A stretch of 64,000 nt of DNA from Thalassolituus hydrocarboniclasticus. GTDB taxonomy: Bacteria; Pseudomonadota; Gammaproteobacteria; Pseudomonadales; Oceanobacteraceae. Shown piece by piece: positions 1 to 11,117 of the stretch. The notes beneath the pieces are model-generated. The model was not told the DNA's origin, made no database searches, and saw only the letters and a program-made list of their open reading frames with translations. Both the position numbers and the translations under genes were made by a program. Position 1 is the stretch's first letter. The number at the start of each line of letters is the position of its first letter. Where the stretch lies: the NCBI RefSeq assembly GCF_025345565.1, contig NZ_CP054475.1, positions 577,501 through 641,500 of the forward strand, in the 5' to 3' direction.

Positions 1-2212
<2,212 letters not shown>

Positions 2213-2360
2213 TAACACCCAAACCCGGAAGGGTTGATTGAATACGACAAGCAACTGCTTGTTCGCTTGAGAATCTCTTCACTTAACAGTGACTCATGTA
2301 TCCGCCCTAATTTGAAGTCATGTCGCAGAACGCGTAAGACGACCAGCTTCATAAAGGTTT

Positions 2361-2478
2361 GCTTGACGAAAATAGAGCTGTGGAACCACCTGAATCCATT
2401 CCGAACTCAGAAGTGAAACGCAGCATCGCCGATGGTAGTGTGGGGCTTCCCCATGTGAGAGTAGGTCATCGTCAAGCT
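2361..2478 (+). rRNA. rrf: 5S ribosomal RNA
   Basis: The conserved 5S core CCGAACTCAGAAGTGAAACG is present, followed by GATGGTAGTGTGGGG. The two ends (GCTTGACGA at 2361 and TCGTCAAGC at about 2478) are complementary and form helix I. The 23S-5S spacer (2213-2360) is about 150 nt and contains no tRNA. The gene ends just before a strong terminator, so this is the end of the rRNA operon. End positions are accurate to a few bases. Confidence 0.96.
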
Positions 2479-2486
2479 CTTATTCA

Positions 2487-2520
2487 AAGCCCCAGTAGCG
2501 AAAGCTGCTGGGGCTTTTTC
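2487..2520 (+). terminator. Rho-independent terminator of the rRNA operon
   Basis: An inverted repeat AAGCCCCAGTAG / CTGCTGGGGCTT with a 6-nt loop and one G-U pair is followed by TTTTTC. It lies nine bases after the 5S gene. Confidence 0.93.
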
Positions 2521-3038
2521 TTTGCTGCTAAGAAAAATAAAACTCTACGCAGCCCATCTGCAGCTCCGCCAATATCAGGCTCAGCCACTTCCCCACGACC
2601 TTATGGTCCTTCTGTTTATACTCGTTCGGGTTACTGACGAAATAGAATCCTGCACTGCGCCCAGCCGGCTCACCGCCAGGCGCCTGTAAGCGTCCTGAAC
2701 GCAGTTCGAGGGCCGATATCGGCAGGATAACTGGAACAACTCACAGACCCGCTCTGGCAACGCTCAGGCTGAACTTTCACCGGTTGGCAGCTATCAGGCA
2801 TTAAGTGTTGCTTCCCTCCCCGATTAGGGTGAAAGAAGGTGTTGCGACGAGAGAGCGTCTGCCCGGCTTAAACTTTCGGTAGATTTGTCGGTTACTCATA
2901 CTCCAGTATTTCTCAGTTTTTGAAATTTGGAGATTTAGGGTCATCTGAATGAGCTGATTTCAGGTGTGATCGTCGTTCAGGTAGTTTCGGGGGAATAAAT
3001 CCACAGGTTAGAAACGTTTCAGTTCAGTATTTTTCAGA

Positions 3039-3066
3039 TATTCATAACCACCTATTCATAACCACC
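3039..3066. repeat. Perfect 14-bp tandem duplication
   Basis: TATTCATAACCACC occurs twice back to back (3039-3052 and 3053-3066) with no mismatch. It lies in the leader region of the exported-protein cluster. It may be a slippage product or a pair of protein binding sites; the sequence alone does not decide. Confidence 0.9.
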
Positions 3067-3167
3067 GGTGGGCCTCATCCCTGCTGGTTAAAGGATGATA
3101 TTAATTGATTTATCACTTTTGTATTCAGGGTAAAACAAAACAGAAGTCTTATTTTTTTATGTAAAGG

Positions 3168-3179
3168 GTACGAACGTAC
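3168..3179. promoter_or_regulatory. Inverted repeat, possible operator
   Basis: GTACG-AA-CGTAC is a perfect dyad with 5-bp arms, about 155 bases ahead of the GTG start at 3335. It could be a regulator site for the cluster. The dyad is short and could be chance. Confidence 0.3.
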
Positions 3180-3334
3180 TTCTAATATTGATTGATGCTT
3201 TTCTGGCAGCCTGTAACCTAAGTTAACAAATTATAAAAAACATAAACAAGCGATCACCGCGGTTACTCTCCACCTGTATTACAGTCATTAATAGTAATCT
3301 TCCCTGTGCTCGCTTTATTGTACTAAGGTGCCAA

Positions 3335-4309
3335 GTGATAAAAATAATCTTCACGCTTGTCCTTACGGTTGTACTTTCTCCCATCGTCGCTGCTGCAATG
3401 CAGCCTATGACAGACGAGGAGTTGGGAATTCAGACTGGGCAGGCTTTCTTTCAGATAGACCGCGATACTTCTGGCTCCGTCGACTTTACAAAGTTCACCT
3501 TTGGTATGGACATTGACATATCCATGAACTCCGATCTTGTTGAGCTGGGCCGATATGACCGTGCGGGTGAGGCTGCAGGAAGCAGTGATATACGCATTAA
3601 TGATTTTGCACTTGGCAGTGTTAATAACGACGGCACTCTCAATCCATTCCGTATTACAGATCCTTTCTTTGAGTTGGCGTTTGAGGATGTAAATGGAAAG
3701 GAAGAGTTAGTAGGCATTCGCCTGGGATTCGGGTCTGCTCTGGGGAAACTCAGCGGTAATATTGAGTCGCTTACTGGGAATATTGAGGTAAAAGTTGCCG
3801 GTACAGCTGCTCCGATTATCGATCAGGCGGACGCTGGTCAGCGATTTCTTTTATGGGTTGCAGGTGTTAATGATAGTACCGAATTAGAAGCCGGAGCTGA
3901 GCTTGTTACCGCTTCGGGTGATCCTGATGCTGTTCGCGCTCAGTGGATTGGTGTGAAGAATGATGACACCCTTGGATGTCCGTCAGGAGGAGGTAACTGT
4001 AGCGGCTGGACAGGCGGTTTATTGAGCTTATTTTCTTCCGATAATTGTGCGGTACTGGGGATTGCAACTTGTTTCCCCCTTGGCAACTTCCGAACACTGG
4101 ATATTGGCTCCGGCAGCAATCCTGCTTCAGGTATGTTTATTTCATTTCAGACCAAATCAATCAGCTGGATTGATAACGGTGTTGGCACCCCTACAGTGTC
4201 AGGCGCTTTTATGAATATCCCAAATGGCGGTATTACGGTTGACTTCGAGCAGTCTTTTAATGGTATCGAACGTATCCGTACCAAGTTCCTGGACCCTTAC
4301 TATGACTAA
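3335..4309 (+). CDS. Exported protein of unknown function, first gene of a four-gene Fil/DUF6160-like cluster
   Basis: The protein has 324 residues. A Sec signal peptide covers about residues 1-20 (hydrophobic run ending VAAA) and is followed by MTDEELGIQTGQ, an acidic-Leu ... Gly-Gln motif shared with the next three genes. The rest is rich in Gly, Ser, Asp and Asn with alternating polar and hydrophobic residues, as in beta-rich surface proteins. It has a few cysteines near the middle (CPSGGGNC and nearby) that could pair. The start is GTG, chosen because TAAGGTG lies six bases upstream and the signal peptide begins there. The end overlaps the next gene by 8 bp, so translation is probably coupled. 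The resemblance to Acinetobacter Fil (putative pilus) proteins rests on the N-terminal motif and gene arrangement only. No enzymatic motif is visible. Confidence 0.75.
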   Translation: MIKIIFTLVLTVVLSPIVAAAMQPMTDEELGIQTGQAFFQIDRDTSGSVDFTKFTFGMDIDISMNSDLVELGRYDRAGEAAGSSDIRINDFALGSVNNDGTLNPFRITDPFFELAFEDVNGKEELVGIRLGFGSALGKLSGNIESLTGNIEVKVAGTAAPIIDQADAGQRFLLWVAGVNDSTELEAGAELVTASGDPDAVRAQWIGVKNDDTLGCPSGGGNCSGWTGGLLSLFSSDNCAVLGIATCFPLGNFRTLDIGSGSNPASGMFISFQTKSISWIDNGVGTPTVSGAFMNIPNGGITVDFEQSFNGIERIRTKFLDPYYD

Positions 4310-5378
4310 GAATTTTCGCTATGCAATATTAAGTACGGTTCTTTTATCTGTGGTCAGTCAGGTCAATGCAGAACTTATTGGCTTGGATGATCAGGAATTG
4401 GGCAATGTCGATGGTGAAGGTATCGGTTTTATTCTTGAGGATTTCGCTTTTGAGGCTGGGGCTGATGTTGCTAATGGTAACCGGCTGGATATCAGCGGTA
4501 TTAAAAATAAAAATGGCCAGGATGTGGTTCTGAGTGTGTCTCAGTTTTACGTTGCAGGCGCCGGAAGCAATCGCGGCGCCAACGTTATTGGCAATCCGGT
4601 TAATCTTGGTCGTCTGCTCTATCCCTACAACCTGGAACTGGTGGATGGAGATACGATAGGCATTGCTGACAAAGCGGTATTTGAATACAGCGCACCGCAA
4701 CGGAATACAGGTCTGTTGTCAGGCACGGATAGCATGCTTGTTTTGGCGACAGAGAACAGGACAGAAAGACGCTTCCCTAATCAGCCGCAATCAACGGGCC
4801 AGCGTGTTGATCGGGTTACGGGTATTGATACCTCGGTGCTGAATAGCAGGGCCTCTGAACGTGCGGATTTCGGCATTCGGTATGACCTGGAAGTTGCTGG
4901 TGCGCGAGCCCAATCTCTTGAAGGGCATGCTGAAGGTTTTGCCATTGATGGCAGCTATGTTCGGTTGTGGGGAGAAAACAATGAAATGGTTGGTAATCTG
5001 GCTCTAAAAGCTTTTGCTAGTGAACTGACCTTTTATGCATGTGACTCCGCAGGTAATAATTGCGGGCAGGATGTTCGTTTTCAGAACTTTGTTCTTGAGA
5101 ATGAACTGGGCTGGGGGGAGAAGCAGCCGGTGACTTTCGAGGTAGATTCGAGTGGCAATTTCACCATTGAAGTTGGCCGCCTGAGCAGCGCCTGTGCAGA
5201 CCTTAATTCATCTGGCGGATGTTCTCTGGGTAGTGCAGGTTACTCTGATTTTTATAATAACGGCCCACGTGCTGATATTCATATTGGCAATGTATCTGTG
5301 GGTGGCTCAGATTTTGGTAGCGCCACTATTTCCAATATGCAGATTCAGTATCTGCGAGCAACGAGCAGGGATCTTTGA
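4302..5378 (+). CDS. Exported protein of unknown function, second gene of the Fil/DUF6160-like cluster
   Basis: The protein has 358 residues when started at the ATG at 4302. That start is preferred over upstream in-frame codons because it begins a signal peptide (TKNFRYAILSTVLLSVVSQVNA, cleaved near residue 23). The mature protein opens with LDDQELGNVDGEGIGF, the family motif, and continues as an Asn/Gly/Asp-rich beta-type sequence. Two Cys pairs sit toward the C-terminus (CDSAGNNC; CADLNSSGGC). The gene overlaps its neighbours at both ends (8 bp upstream, one base of ATGA-type overlap downstream), so it is part of one transcript. Function is not recognised; an envelope or extracellular role is inferred from the signal peptide and composition. 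Confidence 0.75.
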   Translation: MTKNFRYAILSTVLLSVVSQVNAELIGLDDQELGNVDGEGIGFILEDFAFEAGADVANGNRLDISGIKNKNGQDVVLSVSQFYVAGAGSNRGANVIGNPVNLGRLLYPYNLELVDGDTIGIADKAVFEYSAPQRNTGLLSGTDSMLVLATENRTERRFPNQPQSTGQRVDRVTGIDTSVLNSRASERADFGIRYDLEVAGARAQSLEGHAEGFAIDGSYVRLWGENNEMVGNLALKAFASELTFYACDSAGNNCGQDVRFQNFVLENELGWGEKQPVTFEVDSSGNFTIEVGRLSSACADLNSSGGCSLGSAGYSDFYNNGPRADIHIGNVSVGGSDFGSATISNMQIQYLRATSRDL

Positions 5379-5938
5379 TGAAAAAACTCTTACTCGTCAT
5401 AGCTGCCTTAATTCCAGGGTACAGTTTTGCGCTGGAGCCTTTAAGCTCCGAAGATTTAAGTGCCGTCTCCGGTCAGGGCGGTGTTTATCTGTCGGGTGAT
5501 ATTACGATCAATGACAATGGTGGTCCGTTAAATATTGATGGTCCGACAGCTAATGGCTACAACTGGCAGGCGGATTGTTCAGGTTCATCTGACGATAAGC
5601 GTTGTGGTGGACGGATTGCTGTGAACTCCGGAACAGCTGGCGGCTGGTTGGTTCTGGATAATATCCGTGGTCGGTTTTCTTTCGAAGGGTTGACCCTGAG
5701 AACCCGGAAAATTGATTCCGACTTTAACGGCGATGGTGCAGCCTTTAATAGTGATGTTTTTGAAATCGGTTTGCCCAATAACCTGAATTATGAGGATGCG
5801 TCGTTCACCATTGCTAACAGTAACAGTGCCCGGCCGACGGACCCTGGTTTTATGCAAACCGATATCATGACAGTTAATATCAACGGCACAGCCAATTTGC
5901 AGGGGAACCTGCTGATTTTCCCAACCGGGGCGCCCTGA
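5378..5938 (+). CDS. Small exported protein, third gene of the Fil/DUF6160-like cluster
   Basis: The protein has 186 residues. The ATG at 5378 overlaps the previous stop (TGATG) and has AGGGA upstream. The signal peptide is KKLLLVIAALIPGYSFA, cleaved near residue 18. The mature N-terminus LEPLSSEDLSAVSGQGGVYL is the clearest copy of the shared motif in the cluster: acidic-Leu, then Val, then Gly-Gln-Gly. The remainder is a short Asp/Asn/Gly-rich beta-type domain with one Cys pair (CSGSSDDKRC). It is the smallest member and could be a minor subunit of a surface assembly; that is speculation. It overlaps the next gene by one base. Confidence 0.75.
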   Translation: MKKLLLVIAALIPGYSFALEPLSSEDLSAVSGQGGVYLSGDITINDNGGPLNIDGPTANGYNWQADCSGSSDDKRCGGRIAVNSGTAGGWLVLDNIRGRFSFEGLTLRTRKIDSDFNGDGAAFNSDVFEIGLPNNLNYEDASFTIANSNSARPTDPGFMQTDIMTVNINGTANLQGNLLIFPTGAP

Positions 5939-8295
5939 TGAAAAAAATAATAATAAGCAGTTTGGCCGCTGTGCCTTCATTGCTGAATGCTGGTCTGGTT
6001 CCGATGGCAGATCAGGAACTACAGACGGTTAATGCACAAGCAGGTATCACGCTGGAAACATCCAGCCATCTGACGGTCGGCGACATTACCTATACAGAGG
6101 ATTCCAACAGGCTGCAGTTACAGAATATTGAGCGGGGCAGTCAGGCTGATATTTCTCTGCCGTCTTCAAGTAAGCAGGTTGTTGATGTTCTGGCAGATGG
6201 ATCACTGCAGATTAGCAGTGAAGTCTATCCAACCTCGTTGGCCATCGGTGCGATCCGTATCAATGACTCGGCAGCGAGTTTTGGTCAGTTTCGTCTGAAT
6301 TACAGCGGTACGAATATTATCAAGGTTGGTGCAAGCAGCTCGCCTGATAACTTTCTTGAGGGGAGCTTCCAGACATCGATCAGTGATGCAGAGCTGATCT
6401 GGACAACCAATGGCAGTTCGGTGAGTTTTGATGATATCGGCTACAACGCCAATATTACCCGTCTGGCCATTGGTGAAGCTGTTGATGGCTCCCGGACAGG
6501 ACTGAATTTTGATCTGGATGAATTCAGTTACTCCTTCTCTACTGGTGGCGTGAAGTTAGGTGGCGTGTCGCTGGGAACTCTGGCAGGACAATTAGCCTTG
6601 TCTGGTGATGCGCAGATTTTTGCCGGAGGCCGACAGGGCTCGGAAGGTATCAGCCTTAATGCCTCGTTAAGCATCCTGGATGACCCAACCAACTATGTGC
6701 GCTTTACCGATGATGGTAATTCACTCTTTATGGGTAATTTCAGCGGTGCACTGAACGTCAGTAATCTTACTTTTGACGTCATGTCCGATCACCTGCTGCT
6801 GGGCTATGACCAGTTGGATGGCTCATTTAATGCGAATCAAATTCTGATCGGCGACAGTACCAATCCCGTTGGTGCAATTCAGCTGGATTTTCTGTTTAAA
6901 GATGGCAATGGCTATAGCAACCGTATGGCTTTTTATCCGGGGATCCGTCAGCCAGTATTTACTGATTTACCTGCGGCAATCCGGCCTTATGCAACGGGTT
7001 TTTATTCCGGGCTGAATGGTTCCAGCGACGGTATGTCAGCTGCGGTTGAATGGAATCTGGCGAATGCGGAAGCGGCCTATATTGATAATGGTCGTATGGT
7101 TGTTGTCAGTGGAATTGAAAGCTATGGGCGTGGTGATCTGACGCTGGATGTGCGTTCATTCGATCACGATAACAATGCCGGCACCGCAGACAAAACCGCG
7201 ATTGCTATGGGTATGAACCGCGTTCAGGGCAGTTACAGTATTGATGGTTTACGTGTCGGTAATAAAACGGCCCCGATTCAGGGTGGCGCTGAGTTGCTGC
7301 TGTCGCTGGAAGTGTTCCAGGCAATGGATTTCAATCTTGATGGCTATACGCTGATCACTGCTGGCGGCGTCAGTGGTGGTGGTATTCAGATTGATGGCGA
7401 CTATTTGTTCAGTGATACCAACATCGGTTTATCCATTGATGAAAACGGTAATGGCGTCTGGGCCACCGGGGTGAATTACGATATCCATCTGCGTGGCATT
7501 CAGGTGGATGTCAGCAATACCGGTCTCAGCGTAAACCGCACTGAACAATGGAGCACTATGAATGTGGATAACATGCGCTGGGGCGATAAAATTACCGGTC
7601 GCAGCCTTGGACGCATTCAGCTGGAACGTTTTGAAAAAGGATCGTCTCTCACCATTAATCCAGGCGGTTCTGGTGCTGTGTGCGTTGGTGCCAGTGGTGA
7701 TGCGGCGAGCTGTGCTAGTAATGGTGGTCGCTGGGAAGACCGTGGAAATGAAGGGATGACGGTTGCATTAAAAGCAGCTTTTGCACCAGAAGGTCCGACC
7801 AGTGATGGTTCGATAGCCCGCAACCGTCTGACCTGGGAAAACAACCGTGATCTGGATGGCAGTGGTAATCCGATTAATGGCACTGGAACGCAGATTATTT
7901 TTGATTCTTACAGCACCAGTGATGGTCTGGGCGTAACTGATACCAACGATTATGGCTTCCAGGCGAATCTGAAGATCGATGTCTATGAAACTAAAGTTGC
8001 CAAAAAATTTACGGGTGCTGATGATAACGGCATCATTGGTAATCAGGGCGACGAATTGATTTACGATGATACCAGTCGTACTACATATACCTACGTCGCC
8101 AATCCAACCGCAGCTCAGCTGGCCTTGCGTCCACAGGGCTTTGCGGTACAGGGTAATGTTTCCTTCAAGGATCTGCAGATTGATCAGGTGCAGCTGAAGC
8201 ATCCGGACGTCGCTCTGCCACAAACCGTATTCTCCGGTATCGTGATGCAGAACCTGAACATGACCACTAACCTCACGGCGACGCCTATCCGTTAG
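5938..8295 (+). CDS. Large exported beta-rich protein, fourth gene of the Fil/DUF6160-like cluster
   Basis: The protein has 785 residues. A short signal peptide (KKIIISSLAAVPSLLNA) leads into LVPMADQELQTVNAQAGITL, the family motif. The body is a long run of alternating hydrophobic and polar residues rich in Gly, Asn, Asp and Ser. Phrases such as LxIGxxxxxRTGLNFDLDEF recur and suggest a repetitive beta-helix or beta-sandwich fold. A Cys pair lies near residues 580-595. The C-terminus (NLTATPIR) has no sorting signal of the GlyGly-CTERM type and no obvious outer-membrane beta signal. It ends the cluster; leuA follows after 79 bases with its own promoter. It may be the main structural or adhesive component. 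Function is unknown. Confidence 0.75.
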   Translation: MKKIIISSLAAVPSLLNAGLVPMADQELQTVNAQAGITLETSSHLTVGDITYTEDSNRLQLQNIERGSQADISLPSSSKQVVDVLADGSLQISSEVYPTSLAIGAIRINDSAASFGQFRLNYSGTNIIKVGASSSPDNFLEGSFQTSISDAELIWTTNGSSVSFDDIGYNANITRLAIGEAVDGSRTGLNFDLDEFSYSFSTGGVKLGGVSLGTLAGQLALSGDAQIFAGGRQGSEGISLNASLSILDDPTNYVRFTDDGNSLFMGNFSGALNVSNLTFDVMSDHLLLGYDQLDGSFNANQILIGDSTNPVGAIQLDFLFKDGNGYSNRMAFYPGIRQPVFTDLPAAIRPYATGFYSGLNGSSDGMSAAVEWNLANAEAAYIDNGRMVVVSGIESYGRGDLTLDVRSFDHDNNAGTADKTAIAMGMNRVQGSYSIDGLRVGNKTAPIQGGAELLLSLEVFQAMDFNLDGYTLITAGGVSGGGIQIDGDYLFSDTNIGLSIDENGNGVWATGVNYDIHLRGIQVDVSNTGLSVNRTEQWSTMNVDNMRWGDKITGRSLGRIQLERFEKGSSLTINPGGSGAVCVGASGDAASCASNGGRWEDRGNEGMTVALKAAFAPEGPTSDGSIARNRLTWENNRDLDGSGNPINGTGTQIIFDSYSTSDGLGVTDTNDYGFQANLKIDVYETKVAKKFTGADDNGIIGNQGDELIYDDTSRTTYTYVANPTAAQLALRPQGFAVQGNVSFKDLQIDQVQLKHPDVALPQTVFSGIVMQNLNMTTNLTATPIR

Positions 8296-8313
8296 TCCTC
8301 TTTCATGTCGCTG

Positions 8314-8342
8314 CTGCCAATGAGGCTGTTCGGGCGTATACT
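8314..8342 (+). promoter_or_regulatory. Probable sigma-70 promoter of leuA
   Basis: CTGCCA (-35, 8314-8319), a 17-bp spacer and TATACT (-10, 8337-8342) lie 32 bases ahead of the leuA start. The -10 matches five of six consensus bases and the -35 four of six. It separates leuA transcription from the preceding cluster. Confidence 0.5.
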
Positions 8343-8374
8343 ATGCGCTCGATTCATTGGCAGCGGAGTAGCAC

Positions 8375-9925
8375 ATGAGCCAGCAAGACCGTTTGGTCAT
8401 TTTTGACACCACAATGCGCGACGGCGAGCAAAGCCCGGGCGCGTCCATGACCAAGGAAGAAAAGGTCCGCATCGGTAAGGCGCTGGAGAAAATGCGCGTC
8501 GATGTGATTGAAGCTGGTTTTGCCGCCGCATCTCCGGGCGACTTTGCTGCGATTCAGGCGGTTGCTGAAGCGGTACGTGAGAGCACTATCTGCAGTCTGG
8601 CCCGTGCGGTTGACCGCGATCTGGAACACGCCGCCGAAGCGCTGAAAAAAGCCGAGCGTGCGCGTATTCACACCTTTATTGCTACCTCGCCAATTCACAT
8701 GCAGTACAAACTGCGTATGCAGCCGGATCAGGTGGTCGAGCAGGCGATTTATGCGGTGAAGAAGGCCCGCAGCTTTGTTGAAGATGTTGAGTTCTCCTGC
8801 GAAGACGCCGGCCGTTCTGAGAATGATTTCCTGTGCCGTATTATTGAAGCTGCCATTAACGCTGGTGCGCGCACTATCAACATCCCGGATACTGTTGGCT
8901 ATGCCATTCCGGAAGAGTTTGGGCACAAGATCAAAACCCTGCTGACCCGCATCCCGAATTCCGACAAAGCCATTTTCTCGGTGCATTGCCATAATGACCT
9001 TGGCCTGGCTGTGGCGAACTCGCTGGCCGCTGTGGCTAATGGTGCGCGTCAGGTGGAATGTACCATCAACGGTCTGGGTGAGCGTGCGGGTAATGCTGCG
9101 CTGGAAGAGATTGTGATGGCGACCCGTACCCGTCAGGATCTGTTCAATATCAGCACCAATATCGATACCACGCACATCGTGCCGACCTCTCGTCTGGTGT
9201 CTTCCATCACCGGTTTCCCGGTACAGCCGAACAAAGCCATCGTTGGTGCCAACGCCTTTGCGCATGAGTCCGGTATTCACCAGGATGGCGTGCTCAAGCA
9301 CCGTGAAACCTACGAAATCATGAAGGCCGAAGATGTGGGTTGGGGCGCCAACAAAATGGTGATGGGCAAACACTCAGGCCGTGCGGCGTTCCGCAGCCGT
9401 CTGGAAGAGCTGGGTGTGACCTTTGATACCGACGCCGCACTGAACGAAGCCTTTGCCCGTTTCAAAGATCTGGCTGATAAAAAGCACGAAATCTTCGATG
9501 AAGACCTGCAGGCGCTGGTAACTGAAACCATCAGCGCTTCTGCTCCAGAGGCTTATAAGCTGGTAGCGCTGGAATGCCATTCTGCTATTGGTGAGACTCC
9601 GGTCGCGGAAGTGGTGGTCAGCCACAACGGTACAGAGCAACGCTCTAAAGCCAACGGCAGTGGCCCGGTTGATGCAGCACTGAAAGCGATTGAAGGCGTT
9701 GCTAATTCTGGTGCCAATCTGCTGTTGTATTCGGTTAACGCAATTACTCAGGGAACTGACTCTCAGGGTGAGGTGACCGTGCGTCTGGAGAAGGGCGGTC
9801 GTATCGTGAATGGCAGTGGTGCAGATACCGATATCGTTGTGGCATCGGCCAAGGCTTATATCCACGCGCTGAATCTGTTGCTGACCGGTAGTGATCGTCA
9901 GCATCCGCAGGCCGACGGCGTATAA
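8375..9925 (+). CDS. leuA: 2-isopropylmalate synthase
   Basis: LeuA condenses acetyl-CoA with 2-oxoisovalerate, the first committed step of leucine synthesis. The 516-residue protein is the usual length of the long bacterial form. It begins with the [20 protein letters not shown] signature of the HMGL-like TIM barrel and has the metal-binding HCHNDLG motif near residue 203. The [10 protein letters not shown] segment lies near residue 293, and the C-terminal third is the leucine-sensing regulatory domain. GCGGAG precedes the ATG. The three downstream genes follow so closely (3, 4 and -4 bases) that leuA probably leads a mixed operon. No leucine-rich leader peptide was seen, so control by attenuation is not supported. 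Confidence 0.97.
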   Translation: MSQQDRLVIFDTTMRDGEQSPGASMTKEEKVRIGKALEKMRVDVIEAGFAAASPGDFAAIQAVAEAVRESTICSLARAVDRDLEHAAEALKKAERARIHTFIATSPIHMQYKLRMQPDQVVEQAIYAVKKARSFVEDVEFSCEDAGRSENDFLCRIIEAAINAGARTINIPDTVGYAIPEEFGHKIKTLLTRIPNSDKAIFSVHCHNDLGLAVANSLAAVANGARQVECTINGLGERAGNAALEEIVMATRTRQDLFNISTNIDTTHIVPTSRLVSSITGFPVQPNKAIVGANAFAHESGIHQDGVLKHRETYEIMKAEDVGWGANKMVMGKHSGRAAFRSRLEELGVTFDTDAALNEAFARFKDLADKKHEIFDEDLQALVTETISASAPEAYKLVALECHSAIGETPVAEVVVSHNGTEQRSKANGSGPVDAALKAIEGVANSGANLLLYSVNAITQGTDSQGEVTVRLEKGGRIVNGSGADTDIVVASAKAYIHALNLLLTGSDRQHPQADGV

Positions 9926-9928
9926 CGG

Positions 9929-10669
9929 ATGCGTGAGCAGCAGCGGCTCGATTATCTGCAGGCGATGGGCATCACACAGTGGATGCCACGCCAGCCGCTG
10001 CCTGGCGTACCGGCCCCGCGCTGGTTGCCGGAAGATGCGTATGCTGCGGCAACCCGCCCTGCACTGACATCTGAGGGGGGTGGCCATATTGCTCACCCGA
10101 TGGCAGCTCAGCTGCTGCATGAGGCCGCCGCTCAGCCCTCTGCCAAAGAGCCTGTTGCGGAACAAAGTAAACCTGCCGGCACTCCGGCTGTGGCTATTTC
10201 TGACGTTGCTTCTGAAGTTGTTGCCGACGTTGCCGCTACAACAACTTCGGATCTGACTCCTCCGCGTTTTGAGCTGCACTTTCTGCGGGTATCGGCCGCG
10301 GGAGTCTGGGTCTGTGACGATGCTGCTCAGGCCGAGCGTCTGGCGGCTTTTGCTTATCGGGTGATGTCCGCCCTGCAGTCTCCGGCCGGTTTATTACAGG
10401 CCCCCTTATGCTTCCGCTGGCCATTTATTGAATCTGCCCATGATGATCAGAGCCGGCCGGTTGCGTTACAGGCGTTGTCTGCGCAATGGCAATTCCTGCG
10501 CGATCAGGGTGTGCGCTATGCCGTGGCTTTTGGTCAGGACAGTGACCATTGGTTGCAGCAGGTGCAGGCGCCGCTGTTATTCCGCGCGGCCTCCCTTTCT
10601 GATGTGATGCAAAACGCTCAACACAAGCGTCAGCTCTGGCAGGCCCTGCTGACTCAGGCCGAGTTATAA
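9929..10669 (+). CDS. holD: Cryptic DNA polymerase III psi subunit (HolD-like)
   Basis: The protein has 246 residues. Residues 9-23 (YLQAMGITQWMPRQP) closely resemble the N-terminal chi-binding peptide of E. coli HolD (LQQLGITQW followed by RRP). The gene sits directly before rimI, as holD does in E. coli and as the cryptic psi gene does in Pseudomonas. An Ala/Pro/Val-rich linker covers roughly residues 55-110. A C-terminal domain of about 120 residues resembles no family I can name, and may hold the part that binds the clamp loader. In known systems psi links the SSB-binding chi subunit to the clamp loader. It is almost twice the length of the E. coli protein, which is typical of the pseudomonad form and explains why such genes are usually called hypothetical. 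It starts three bases after leuA. Confidence 0.75.
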   Translation: MREQQRLDYLQAMGITQWMPRQPLPGVPAPRWLPEDAYAAATRPALTSEGGGHIAHPMAAQLLHEAAAQPSAKEPVAEQSKPAGTPAVAISDVASEVVADVAATTTSDLTPPRFELHFLRVSAAGVWVCDDAAQAERLAAFAYRVMSALQSPAGLLQAPLCFRWPFIESAHDDQSRPVALQALSAQWQFLRDQGVRYAVAFGQDSDHWLQQVQAPLLFRAASLSDVMQNAQHKRQLWQALLTQAEL

Positions 10670-10673
10670 CATC

Positions 10674-11117
10674 ATGCATGTCCGTCCTGCGGTTGAAGCC
10701 GATTTTTCTGCGGTTTATCAGATCGAACAACAGGCTCATTTTCATGCCTGGCCGGAAAGTGTTTTGCGCCGTTATTTTTCCCGTGAACATTGCGTCTGGG
10801 TGTTGGAAAACAACGACCGGATTATTGCCTATGCGGTGATTACGCTGGTGGCTGGTGAATCGGAATTGCTGATGATCGCCGTAGACCCGAAGCAGCAGGG
10901 TCAGGGCGCCGGGCGTGTGCTGATGAATGCATTGCATGATTTTCTGCTGGAACAGCAGGCAGAACAGTGGTTTCTGGAAGTGCGTGAAAGTAATCACAAA
11001 GCGATTGCGCTGTATGAATCGATGGGATTTTGTCAGGCCGGCTGCCGGCGTAATTATTATCCGACAGCCTCTGGTCATGAGGATGCCCTGCTTTATTGTC
11101 TGGAGCTGCAGGCATGA
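10674..11117 (+). CDS. rimI: Ribosomal-protein-alanine N-acetyltransferase
   Basis: A 147-residue GNAT acetyltransferase of standard RimI length. The acetyl-CoA loop motif is visible as VDPKQQGQGAGRVLM (about residues 69-84), followed by the typical EVRESNHKAIALYESMGF segment near residues 103-120. RimI acetylates the N-terminal alanine of ribosomal protein S18. The gene follows the holD-like gene by four bases and overlaps the next gene by ATGA, so the three are co-translated. The holD-rimI pairing matches the order in enterobacteria and pseudomonads. Confidence 0.95.
   Translation: MHVRPAVEADFSAVYQIEQQAHFHAWPESVLRRYFSREHCVWVLENNDRIIAYAVITLVAGESELLMIAVDPKQQGQGAGRVLMNALHDFLLEQQAEQWFLEVRESNHKAIALYESMGFCQAGCRRNYYPTASGHEDALLYCLELQA

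Larger units (their letters stand above)
2521..3334. other. Long intergenic region between the rRNA operon and the exported-protein cluster
   Basis: About 810 bases without a credible gene. The short open frames here lack ribosome binding sites and protein-like composition. No tRNA cloverleaf was found. The 3' half is AT-rich and must hold the promoter of the cluster that begins at 3335. It contains a 14-bp tandem duplication (3039-3066) and a short inverted repeat (3168-3179). No clear -35/-10 pair could be assigned. Confidence 0.6.

Noticed and set aside
2521-3334. Search for a tRNA or small RNA after the 5S gene
   Set aside because: No cloverleaf or T-loop with matching acceptor stem could be built; the strong terminator ends the rRNA operon first.
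8354-9373. 339-codon open frame antisense to leuA
   Set aside because: leuA on the other strand has full family signatures; the antisense frame is a codon-bias shadow.
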